DNA from: Budorcas taxicolor
Taxonomy: Eukaryota > Chordata > Mammalia > Artiodactyla > Bovidae
DNA length: 64,000 nt
Reading direction: 5' to 3'
Assembly: GCF_023091745.1 (NCBI RefSeq)
Contig: NC_068935.1
Span: 62,706,724-62,770,723 of the forward strand
In this document: in pieces, positions 9,752-20,600 of the stretch
Position numbering within the stretch: position 1 is the stretch's first letter
How the letters are laid out: every line of letters starts with the position of its first letter
Notes under the pieces: model-generated
Databases searched by the model: none
Seen by the model: only the letters and a program-made list of their open reading frames with translations
Told to the model about the DNA's origin: nothing
Translations under genes and position numbers: made by a program

Positions 9752-9759
9752 TAACAGTC
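9752..9759 (-). promoter_or_regulatory. MECP2: miR-132/212 8-mer target site in the MECP2 3' UTR
   Basis: The minus strand reads GACTGTTA, a perfect 8-mer match (seed positions 2-8 plus A opposite position 1) to miR-132 and miR-212. miR-132 repression of the long MECP2 3' UTR is an established homeostatic loop with BDNF in rodents. The site sits in the distal half, so only the long transcript carries it. Confidence 0.8.
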
Positions 9760-11114
9760 CTGGTGATATTTGGTCATATATTCATCAACTACTGACTCTG
9801 GAGCGGCTGTTATTGATTGAAGCAGTGACAACTCAAAGGGAAAAGGAGGGCTTGGGAGCAAGGGAAGGAGCAGGTTTTGAGTTCTGCAAGCCTTTGCCAT
9901 ACTACCGTCCGGCAACCCAGGAACAGTACACTGGGTGGGCCCTGCTGCCTGGGGCAGGCCAGGTGAGAGGTCACCGGCTGAGGCTAACTCTGTGCTGTCT
10001 TCAGATCTCGGGCAGAACTGGACACACGCCAACACCCATCTGCAAGAAGCTGGACAGCAGTGGTCACAGCAGCTTCCTCTGCCCCCCTGGCCCAGGCTGG
10101 GTAGAAGAGGCAGGGACCCACCACTAATACTGAACTGAAGGCGGGGCCCATCCCCCAGGCCCAGGTCCTCCCAGAGGCCTGAGGGGTGCCTGGCCACCTG
10201 AAGGGCCTCTAAGGGTTTCTTTTGGACGTAGGCCTCAGAAGTAATGATGCGGGGAGGGAAGCTTTTGGCCCTGGTGATTATAATGCTCTCTGCTTTGGAA
10301 GAACAAGTTTCTGGATATTATTCTTATTTTTTTTGGTGTTTTTACTTACTTAAAAAATGATCAAAAAGAACTTACGGCTAAACTCTAGCAGATATTGCTC
10401 AGTAAGAATTACAAAAGCAAATGCAATTACTCATAGGATGGTGGGGGGGGCGGGGAGGAAGGAACGTTTCTGGAGTCTTCGCTACCTCCTGGAGGGGACC
10501 CGCTAGACCACATGTGTGGTTCTGGGGTCCCTGATGTTCTACCTGGTACAGCTCACACTTTCTGAATTGAGACACAGCCTTCTGTCTCCCATGCAGCCCC
10601 CGGACTTGGCAGAGACAAGCCCTACCAGTAGAGAGGCTTGCTGCCTGTCTGCACACCATCACTCTGACTGGGTCACTGGAGGGTGTCGGCGGGGGGCAGG
10701 TCACCCCCATGAACGCCAGCTGCCCCACCCAGAGATCAAAGGGGACCAGGCAGTGCCAACTACATTCTAGGCTTCGCCAGAGCCAGGGAACACGCTTGCA
10801 TCCACCCACTGAAACGAACTGTCCTGCCTACACCAGTGCCCTGGGGCCCCACTCACAAGCTTGGGAAAAACAGTGCGAAATCCAGGAGCTGCCTCCTTCG
10901 CTCGGCACTGGGAAGCCCTTGAAAGAAGCGAGGAAAGACCACGGCTCTGCTTGGACACGAGTGACCAGCAGACGGATTTTTCGTTTTTGTTGTTGTTGTT
11001 TGTTTTCTCCGTTTTTTTTTTTCTTTTTTTTTGGTTTTTAAAAATTTTCCCTTGTCCTATGCTATGGTTATCAGAAATATTGTAATTAAGCAACAGGTAT
11101 AATTTTAACAGGTC

Positions 11115-11138
11115 TTTGTGTGTGTGTGTGTGTGTGTA
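11115..11138 (+). repeat. (GT)n microsatellite in the MECP2 3' UTR
   Basis: About 11-12 GT units on the plus strand, so (CA)n in the MECP2 transcript. CA repeats in RNA can bind hnRNP L. A short (TA)n lies near 11,178-11,190. Confidence 0.85.
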
Positions 11139-14100
11139 GCCACAAGCAAAATGAGTTTATAACTGTGCAATATACAGATATATATATATAAAAATTCAAC
11201 TGCTTTGTGTGTCTAGTCAGTGTATTTAAATAAAAGGGACAGGAGAGGGAAAAGCAAAACTAAAGAGCAAAACAAAAGCCCAGGAGAGAAAAGACCAAGC
11301 AGGTCTATTCGTATAGTCTAGAAGATACCGGATATAATCAGGGTCACCAGGAAGAAGAGCTTTGTCACTTGACACAGACACACTGTGGGGAGAAGGACTA
11401 CCAGTGGGCAGGAGCCAAACCTCGTGGCCTTTTCCTCTCACCGCTGAGCAGGACTTGAGGAGACAGGTGACCGAGGGGGCGGCCGGCAGAGCCAAGGCAA
11501 GTTTCCCCAGTGTTTGGAAACCTCCAGCTGAAGCCCCTTCCATGAGGGTCCTCTCCCCAGCCCTCCCTCAGCCCCAGGCCCCAAGGAGCGCAGAGCCAGG
11601 GACTGTCCTTGGGGGCAGGCCACACCACAGGCAGACGCTGTGGAGGAGACATCACCTTCTCCTGCTTAGTGGCCTGGGCCCTAATTCGAACTAATTCTTC
11701 CTGACACCTCGGCAATTGGGGCAGGCTCACTGGAGATGAGAGGAGAAGGAACAGGTGAAGTCAGGTAGCGAGGAGGTTGCGTGCCTTTACAATTTCCTGC
11801 TGAGTGCCCACCTTTCCCACCCGGAGCTGGGCTCCTGTAGCTTCGCAACAGGCAGGTCTCCCTGCAGGGACCGCTACCCAAGAGACAGAGGAAGAGAGAG
11901 ATAGACTCTCCAGTGACCCAAGGGCCCCAAGGCGCAGACCCAGCAGTTTCAGGCTGGATTCCCCTTCACCTGCAACGCTGGCCACACAGCAGGCCAGGTT
12001 GCAAGTCCTCTTAGATCAGCCTTTTTTTGGCAAAAGCTTGCTCTTATTCACCCAGAAACATCAGGATCTAGTTTCTTGCTCAAGGTTTCCTAGGTCTTTC
12101 TTCTGCAATGTTGACAAGGGGCTTCAGTGTTCCCTTTTTTTCCCCTTGAACATGGAACTTTAGACCCTGGGTGAGGCAATATCCTAGCGAGCTCTAACAA
12201 TTCAGCTATGTTTTCTAAAGATTGATACAGTTTCAAAAAGAGAAAGCAGCAAAAACAGACTCAACAAACCCCTCCAGTAGAGCAGAGCGCTGAGATGGGG
12301 CCCTTGCAGAGAGCAACTGAGAGCTGGAACACAACGTGGCGGGGCTGTCGGCTCGAGAGTGGGGAATCCACTACGAGCCTGGCAACATGCCTGTGCCCCT
12401 AGCCCTCCCCAGGCATTGGCCAGTACTCAGGGGGTCAGTAGGCTGATGCCCACAGGGCTCTAGAGAGAACTCACTTCCCCAAGGTCTGGATGGTCTGGGC
12501 CACCCACGCGGGCAACTCACATCAGAAAAACAATTTGGGGCCATGACCCTGCTAGAGATGGCTGTGCTGAGCTAGGGCTGATGCCTGTGACCTCCCCCGG
12601 CCTTGTCAGGCCTGGTAGGAACACTCTGGAGAGGGGGCACAGAGCTCAACTGCCAGGCTCCACAAGATCCAGGCTACTATACCTGGTGGCTTCCCTTTAC
12701 ACCCTCTGTCCCCTCCTGGGCTCACGCTGCTTGTTAGAAGTTACTTCAAATCCAGAGGTCCTGTCAGCTAAGGAAACTGCTCTCCCACCAAAGATGGCAG
12801 CGTACTTGTGGCTATTTAAGTATCCTCCTTCATGATGGCTGTCACAGCAATGACAGGCAGGGAGGCAGGTGACAACCTGGTGCTGTTCCATGTCCCACTG
12901 CCACTGCTCACGGCCTCTAGGCTGGCATGCCACCACTGAGCAGACTGCTGCTAGCACCGGCATAGGGGCTCAGGAGAGAAGTCAGGTGCTGACTGACCAG
13001 CATGCCCAGGCCACCGCTGTGGCTTCCACCGTCCAGGGAGCTGAGGGGAGTCGGGGGGAGCAGGGCATTTCTGGGGGTCTCCTGTGCCTTTTGATAAGGA
13101 CTACAGTGCAGAAGGGACGTGTACTGGACCTTGCTGTGGCCCAGGGGCCCCGTCTCACTGTGGTGTCAACGCCAGCAACGACACAGGTTAGGACAGCCAA
13201 GTGACAGGCACAGGGTGGGGAGACCCAATGTGACGGACCTAGCCCCTCGGGTATCTGAAAGCTGTCTTATCAATTCCTGCCTTCTGGACACAGTCCCTAA
13301 GGGATGCCCCCTGAATCTTCACGATGTTCAAGTACACACAGAATCAACATCACACTCCCCAACTGGGCCGGACACAGCTGGTGAGAATTCCAAGGCTAGG
13401 CCTGCCCTCCAACCTTCTGTCCACCTGTCTCCAGGACAGAAGTGGTACAGGACCTTCAGCACCCCTGCCCAAAGGTGACTCGCTCGTAATGCCTGTATCT
13501 GGGGGAGAGGGGATGTGGATGACAGGGGGAGAAAACCCTAAGGTGCCACCTGCAGCCTTGAAACTCTAGGGGCAGGAGCTGGGGAGCAAGGGGTCTGCAG
13601 GTCAGGCTGGGGCAGAAAGGAAACGCCACTTGAGATACAGTGTTCTCGACCACCACCATCGGTCAGCCCCAAAATCAACTGTTACAGGTCAGAGGTGAGC
13701 ATGGCAGGCCCAGCTCTCCTTGGCCCAGGACCAGATGGTGCCAAGCTGCTGGGGAGGTCAGCTTTGGAGACCGGTCCCAGGAGCCACATTTTATGGATTT
13801 GGTGTAATTAATGCCTCAAAACCTGACCCAGCAAACCAGATGGCACCTCCCTGACAAATGGGCTGGAGAGCAGGCTCATGTGGACAGGGGTCCTCTGAGA
13901 GTGCCAGGAGCCTTTTGTCCTTGGAGGAAGAGGGACCCCAATGAACACGCCCCCTCTTCCAACTCCCATCCTTTCCTGGGGGAGGACTCAGAAGTGAAGC
14001 CCAGCAGGTGGACAGCAGAGTGGGTTTGGTTGGGGGACTTGCTTTTGCAGCATCAAGAAATGGATACAAAAATGCTAGGAAGGGCAGCTACAACTCCACA

Positions 14101-16409
14101 AACAGAACAGGGCAAATTCCCTTGCTTCTAACCATTCTGGGAGAGAGAGACACGGTTTCGTTTTTTTCTGAAGCTACTGATTGGAACTGTCAACTAGGGG
14201 TCCTGATCACTAAAGGACTGGCAAGGAAGTGCTAGATGGTTTCTAAGATGTTTCACTCCTTCATGGTTACACTGCAGTGAGGAAAGCTGGGGGATAGTAA
14301 CTGAAATACACGAGACAACACGCACTTGACAGTTCATGGCAGCAGCTCACGTGGGACGTGCTTGTGGGTGTTTCTGGAAGCATAAGACTGCTGTCTCGTT
14401 TGCTACTTTGATAAGGTACTTCTCAGTTGGACAGATTTAGATATAAGAGACATCTCTGTAAACACAGAAAAGGATATACCAATATGATGAAGATATGCAG
14501 CTAGATAAGGACTTCCTGAACAGAGGGTTAAGAGCACGGGGGTCTCAAATTGAAACTGACAAATGAACACCCTGCAACAAGCCCAAGCCTCGACGCCCCA
14601 ACACCACAGCCCTGGTGCTGATGGGGAAAAGCCTGAAGTACCAGCCACCCTTACCAGCCTCCAGCAAGCAAAGGCTGCACGGGGCCCAGCAGAGAAGAAC
14701 TCCTGCTCAGAGGAGTGGCAGGGGGTATCTGCACTCATTTTGCCTGCTGCCCGGCCCGACTACCCCACCCTAGCTGGGTCCTGCACAGGCCAAGGTCAGG
14801 GCTTGGCCACTCCGTGATGCTGGCAGGCCACAGCGGGTCTCTGTGCTGCCCTTGGCTCTGCAATCCCAATCTGGGTCCACTTCTCCTACCCACTGCCGTT
14901 GAGTGGGAAGGCTGAGGAGACCTGGAATCCAGGGTCTGACTGAAGGAGGGGACTCCTGGGAGAGCAAGATCCTGCCTCTCCCATGCCCCTCAGAGAGGCT
15001 GGGGTACTAGGGCTGGGTGGATTCAGCGGAGTCTGGGGCTTCCTCAGGGCTCAGAAATGGGTGGCAGGGGAGGCTGGGGTGGACGGCGGGAAGGCCAAGG
15101 GTGGGGGTAGTTCTGGGGGCCTGAGCTGACCAGTGTCGGCTCAAAGTACGGTTGGGCACTGAGGCTACCTGGAACGGAAGGGAGCAGTGAGGACGAGGGA
15201 GGAAGGGGAGAAATAAAAAGGCTGAAATGAAAGGAGACAGAAACCAAAGGAGAGGAGAGAAACCAATCAGGAAGTCCTTATAAATTGCAGCAAACACTTA
15301 GAGTTTCGGAGCTTCGTGGGAACCCTATGTGCTGAGCCCACTTGAAAACAAGCGCAGGTATATACAGATCCAGGTAGTTGTCAACACTGTCACGTCTAGT
15401 GGCCTGAGGGACAAAGGGTCGCCAAGTCAAGCCCGCTAGCTTGCTCGCAAAGCAGGTTTGTTTTGAAGTGGGAACATGAAGACTCAATAGTGCAAATAGT
15501 TCTAAGCTGTCCCTAAAGGAGTTGAGAATTAGAAAAGTTTTGGAAGAACATTTCCCCTGCCTTCCCCCTGGCCCCTGGCCCTGTCTACTAAGGCTCGAAC
15601 TAGCGGCCACAACTGCTCTGAGCGGCTAGGGATGCCTTCTACCTGGCCTGTGGCACTCTGCCAGCTGTAGCCTGGGCCAGCCTGCTGGGGCCTCGGCACG
15701 TGGCCTTGGTGGCCTCTGTCTAGCGCTACCTCCTGGAGGCCAGCCCTGGGCCAATGTCGCCTCTGGCGCAGGCCAGTCGACACCCAGGGGGGCTCAAAGG
15801 ATGCCTCCCTCCTAGCTGGGCCAGAACCGGGGCCGATAGGTGCTACGTCCCCATCCTGTGAAATGTCCTGGTCGATTTGGGATTGGGGCTGGTGGGGAGC
15901 CGTCTGTGTACCCCCATGGGTGGGATCACACGGGCTGGAGCCACTGGCCGTCTCCACCGTCTCGAAAGGATCCAACTGTCTCTTTTGCCCCGGACCTCCT
16001 GGTCCCGACGTGGGTGGGCATAAGGGGGGCTGGAGGGTGGGGTGGTGGAGCTCGAGGCTGGGCAGGGTGTGGGGGGAGAGGAGAGCTGAGACTGGGGTAG
16101 CGATGGCCCCCAAACCAGGAGTGTCTTCTCAAGTGCTCTCTGTCCCTAGTGACCACGTAGGGGGACTGGGTGGGAGGGAGGTGCAGGCACACCCTAAGAA
16201 GCCTGGGCAACAGCTTGTCTGGTCAGTAGTATCTGCAGCAAGCCTTGTTGAAGGAGCCTAGTTTAGAAAAGTGCAAAGCTACTTCTGGCCCTGGTTAGGT
16301 CTTCAACCTGACTGTGCTTGTCGATAAGAAAAAAACATCCCCAATGCTCCAACTACTCCCACCCTGAAGCCACGAAACTCTAAGTTTACTGAAAGAAAAA
16401 AAAATATTT

Positions 16410-16415
16410 TTTATT
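16410..16415 (-). terminator. MECP2: Proximal MECP2 poly(A) signal AATAAA
   Basis: Canonical AATAAA about 103 bases after the stop codon, inside ACTGAAATAAAAAATATTT followed by a T-rich stretch. It corresponds to the proximal site that yields the short (about 1.8 kb) human MECP2 mRNA. Confidence 0.85.
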
Positions 16416-16475
16416 TCAGTTAATCGGGAAGCTTTGTCAGAGCCCTACCCATAAGGAGAAGAGACAACAGCTGCC

Positions 16476-16481
16476 TTTATT
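16476..16481 (-). terminator. MECP2: Second AATAAA just after the MECP2 stop codon
   Basis: AATAAA in CAAGAATAAAGGCAGC, only about 37 bases past the stop. It could act with the signal 66 bases further on in short-form cleavage, or be silent; human appears to have the same arrangement. Confidence 0.5.
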
Positions 16482-16517
16482 CTTGTTGGTTTGCTTTGCA
16501 ATCCGCTCTGCATAAAG

Positions 16518-17601
16518 TCAGCTAACTCTCTCGGTCACGGGCGTCCGGCTGTCCACAGGCTCCTCTCTGTTTGGCCTTGGCATGGAGGATGAGACAATGT
16601 CTTTGCGCTCTCCCTCCCCTCGGTGTTTGTACTTTTCTGTGGCCGGGGCCGCGGTGGCGAGCGCGGGCTGAGTCTTAGCAGGCTCCTTGGGGCAGCCATC
16701 GCTCTCCAGCGAGCCTGCTCTCGGCATCTTCTCCTCTTTGCAGACGCTGCTGCTCAAGTCCTGGGGCTCAGGGGGGCTGGCAGGGTCCTCGGAGCTCTGG
16801 GGCTCGGGCGGGGGTGGGGGCGGGGGCAGGAGCAGAGGCGCAGGGGCCTTTGGGGGCTCCACGTGATGGTGGTGGTGGTGGTGCTCCTTTTTGGGTGGCG
16901 AGGAGGCGCTGCCGCTGCGCCCCTTGGGGCTGCTCTCCTTGCTTTTCCGCCCTGGGCTCTTGCAGGTCTTCAGTCCCTTCCCGCTCTTCTCGCCAAGCGT
17001 GGACACCAGCAGGGGCTTCACCACCTCCTTCACCTCAATGCTCACCGTCTCCCGGGTCTTGCGCTTCTTGATGGGGAGCACGGTCTCCTGCACGGACCGG
17101 ATAGACGACTCCTTCACGGCTTTCTTTTTGGCCTCGGCGGCAGCTGCAGCAACCACACTGCCTGGCTTTCGGCCTCGTTTCTTGGGAATGGCCTGGGGGT
17201 CGGCCTCCGCTTTTCGCTTCCGGCCGGGGCGCTTGATGACCATAACCTGGGCCGAGGTGGTGGCCCCACCCCCTTCTGCCTTGCTGCCCGGCGCAGCTTG
17301 GAAAGGCATCTTGACGAGCAGCTTTCCAGGACTTTTCTCCAGAACCCTTTTCACCTGCACACCCTCTGACGCGGCTGCCTTGGGTCTCGTGGTGCCACTC
17401 CCTTTAGGGCGTCCCCGACCTCTGCCAGTTCCTGGAGCTTTGGGAGATTTGGGCTTCTTAGGTGGTTTCTGTTCTCGCCGGGAGGGGCTCCCTCTCCCGG
17501 TTACCGTGAAGTCAAAATCATTAGGGTCCAGGGAGGTGTCGCCTACCTTTTCGAAGTACGCAATCAACTCCACTTTAGAGCGAAAGGCTTTTCCCTGGGG
17601 A
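16518..17601 (-). CDS. MECP2: MECP2 exon 4, coding part
   Basis: Begins after a TTCCCACAG acceptor with the last base of Asn126, then PQGKAFRSKVELIAYFEKVG, and ends VTERVS-TGA at 16520-16518. Carries the second half of the MBD, the AT-hooks, NLS, NCoR-interaction domain and C-terminal domain. Compared with human, substitutions cluster in the disordered stretches (PFQAAPGSKAEGG; HHHHHHHVEPPKAPAP; LLLPPPPPPPEPQ) with no length change. Confidence 0.98.
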
Positions 17602-20600
17602 CTGTGGGAACAAGCGGAGACACACAAAGAAAGGTTAGAAGCTTCCAGAGCAATGCTGGAGGTGGGGCACAGGAGAAGGTGGATGGTGAGCCCTCTGACA
17701 GGAGATGTTCTGCAACTGACATGCTCGATGACATGTCCCTCACCAAGAGGGACATTTAAGAGAAGCTGAGATAAGCTAAAACTAGGGAGCTATGGTCCCA
17801 TTTATACAGGAAGCAATCGGGTCGCCTGATGGCCATAGGTGCCCACGTGGCCTGCTGCTACGTGGATGCCCCCGGGAGTTGCACTCCTCAGCCCCCCAAA
17901 GGGGTCTGGCCCGGGGACCCTGTCTACCTGCCAGACTGAACTCTCCAGGAATCAGTTTCCTCATTCGCCAGTAGGATGATGCTTTATCTGAGTTACTGGA
18001 ATTAAATGAGACTGTACGAGTGAATTCCAAAATGGCTAACCTGTCTGGAGTCATTTAAGGGGGACAAGTGAAATGAACGTAGTCACACTCGTCCTCTAAA
18101 TATCTGGCTAGGAAGTGACTCTGTTTCAACAGGTAACACCCAACCACCAGCCCACAGCTGGACAAAGGCCAGAGGGACAGTGGGAAAGGCACTCCGAGCC
18201 CATCTGGGGCTCTCTCTAGGCTGTATCAGACAGCCCCCCTTTCCCAGCACGCCTCACGCAACAGACTGAACCCTATGAATTTGTATTTCTCAGGGCTCAT
18301 GAAGTATTGGCACAGAAGGACTCTCCCACAAAGAAGAGGTTCCCAGGTTCTGAGGACAGCCCCTCTGCTGGGAAATCATCAGCACAGTATGCATGGCAGA
18401 ACTCTGTGTCCCCAGTGCTATTCTTCCTCCAGACAAGGCCCTGATGGACATCTCCCTCAGGGCAGTGACCTCCCCAGGTGGTCATTCCAAGCATACCTGA
18501 TCGTACCCACCAGCAGTGGTCACTACTGAAGACCCGACCGGAAGTGGGTTACGCACACACACTTTCTTGATCCATGAGCCGCAAGGAGCTAACACTCCAA
18601 GGGGTCCCCAAAAGTTTCTTAGTGGTGGTCCCTGACTCTCCCCCGACCACCACCACTAGCCTTCCCTGCTCTGGAGAGACAGGAATCACCCTCACTTACT
18701 TGATCAAGTACACATCATACTTCCCAGCAGAGCGGCCAGATTTCCTTTGCTTAAGCTTTCGGGTCCAACCTTCGGGCAGAGTGGGGTCATCATACATGGG
18801 GCCCCGATCACGAATGATGGAGCGCCGCTGCTTGGGGGACGCAGAAGCTTCTGGCACAGCTGGGGCCGAGCCTGACCCTTCTGAGGTCTCTGCTTTGCCG
18901 GCCTCTGCTGGCTCGGCAGAGTGGTGGGCTGCTGGCTGCAGGGGCTCATGCTTGCCCTCTTTGTCTTCTTTCTTATCCTTCTTCACCTTTTTGAACTTCA
19001 AAGGTTTGTCCTTCAGGCCCTGGAGATCCTGCTCTTCGGACTTTTCTTCCCTGAGTGTTAAACAAGGATGTCAGTATCACAGGGAACAAACTGGTGTGCA
19101 GAAAAAAGTGGGCGCCAGCAGGTCTGGGGTGCCCTGACATGGGCAGGGCCCCAGGAGAGGGGCTGTCCTGCTAGCGTCCCCCAGATTGAAATGCCCTTCC
19201 CCTTCACAGATGACTTGAGAGCCTGGGGCTGCTGACAGTGATGGCCCGCAGCACCCTACCGACACTGTGGTCACCCGAGGTCACTAGAGGTCCATCTCTA
19301 GCAGGCTTGCCAAGATGGCTTCTCAGTGTTACGAGCTAGGGCCTCTGGGTTGGACGGATGACGAGAGGCTCTTTCACCCACTGGAGAGGGACCTACTCAC
19401 CAAAATTGAGGGGGCTCCTCTTCCCCAGGGAGTGTTACTTTAAGTTTTTGTGTTTTTAAGCATAAGTGTTACTTTAAGCTTTTGTGTTTGGGGTTTTCTC
19501 AAATGGGTGTTCAATGAAAACCGCACAATACACCTTGGTGATGGGAAGAGCCCAACACTGCCCCTGGGGAGGTGGTGCCGAGTGCAGTGCTGAGGAAAAA
19601 CCTGCAGATTTGGAGTAAGCCACACCGAGCCCAAATCGTGATTTTTTTTTTTTTTTTGCCATTTCCAAACATGGATCTGCACAAGTGACTTCAACATCCT
19701 GTGCCTCAGTCTCCTCCTATCTTGACAATGGGTACCAACACCCTAGACAGAGAAGAGTCACAAAGGCACTGTCTAAACAGTGGGATGGGGCAACCAGACA
19801 CTACTGCCCAGGGTTCTCACGTGAGAAGAGGAGCAGTTCCCTGCTGGGGGAGTCTTTCTCACCAGACTCTCCTGACCACGCGGGGCTTTGGCACTGGGAC
19901 GTGCCTGATTCCAGGGTGGGCGCCTCCTCATTCCTCCATGCTGACAGACCAGTTCCTCCCGTATGCGTGGGTCCCACCTGGAAGGACCCCCTCCTATCTC
20001 CTTGGACAATGGTTACTGCGAGGCTCCAGACTCTGGGATTAGAGTCTGGCCATGCTGCTCTCGTGGCTGGGCCAACAGGGTGAGAGCATCACCTGGGCCA
20101 GGGAGGCCTGGAAACCAGAACTGTGGGCTCAGAGCCAGTCACCTGCAAAGCCCTCTCTTAGAAACTCACCCTGGAAAAGAGCCAGACTCATCTGTGTTCC
20201 AGATCTCAGCCCCAGAGCCTCCTGGGGCCCGTGAGGCTCACAACAACCCACCCCAAGTGACTTCCCTTGCTGGCCACGCCCTGGAGACCACCACCAAGGC
20301 ACCAAGGCCTGCCTTGGCCACAAGACTCGAATGACATGGCTCAGTCCCCAAAAGTGAGTTTGCACCAGGAACTCACAGGTCAGGCCCAGGGAGACGGGGC
20401 ATGGAAAGGGCACACCTCGCCCTCCTACCTATCCTGGCTGTCTCCAGCAGAGCTCGAGGGTAAGCCCAGGCTTAGCTCTGTGTCGGGAACCCAGACAGTC
20501 CCAGGCCACAGGAAAACGGGGCCCTGATGGCCAAGTCTGGCTTCTTCAGAGCCCTCATGTGCATCTGTGGATACTGTAACTACGGTGAGCTTCGGCATGA

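Larger units (their letters stand above)
7945..16517 (-). other. MECP2: MECP2 long 3' UTR (about 8.57 kb)
   Basis: Everything from the stop codon to the inferred distal poly(A) site belongs to exon 4 of the long, brain-enriched MECP2 transcript; the human 3' UTR is about 8.55 kb, nearly the same length. The first 180 bases match human closely as I recall it. AT-rich islands that look conserved lie at about 8.0-8.46, 10.3-10.4, 11.0-11.35 and 16.3-16.5 kb, separated by GC-rich stretches. The open frames here on both strands are chance. The UTR is known to carry miRNA sites and alternative poly(A) sites that tune MeCP2 dosage. Confidence 0.85.

Noticed and set aside
16476..16481. Taking the AATAAA nearest the stop codon as the main proximal poly(A) signal
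   Set aside because: Too close to the stop (about 37 nt) to fit the usual human short form; the signal at 16,415 with its T-rich downstream stretch fits better.
16623..17769. Long plus-strand frames opposite MECP2 exon 4
   Set aside because: Shadow frames of a GC-rich conserved coding exon; composition follows the antisense of MeCP2, with no independent domain.
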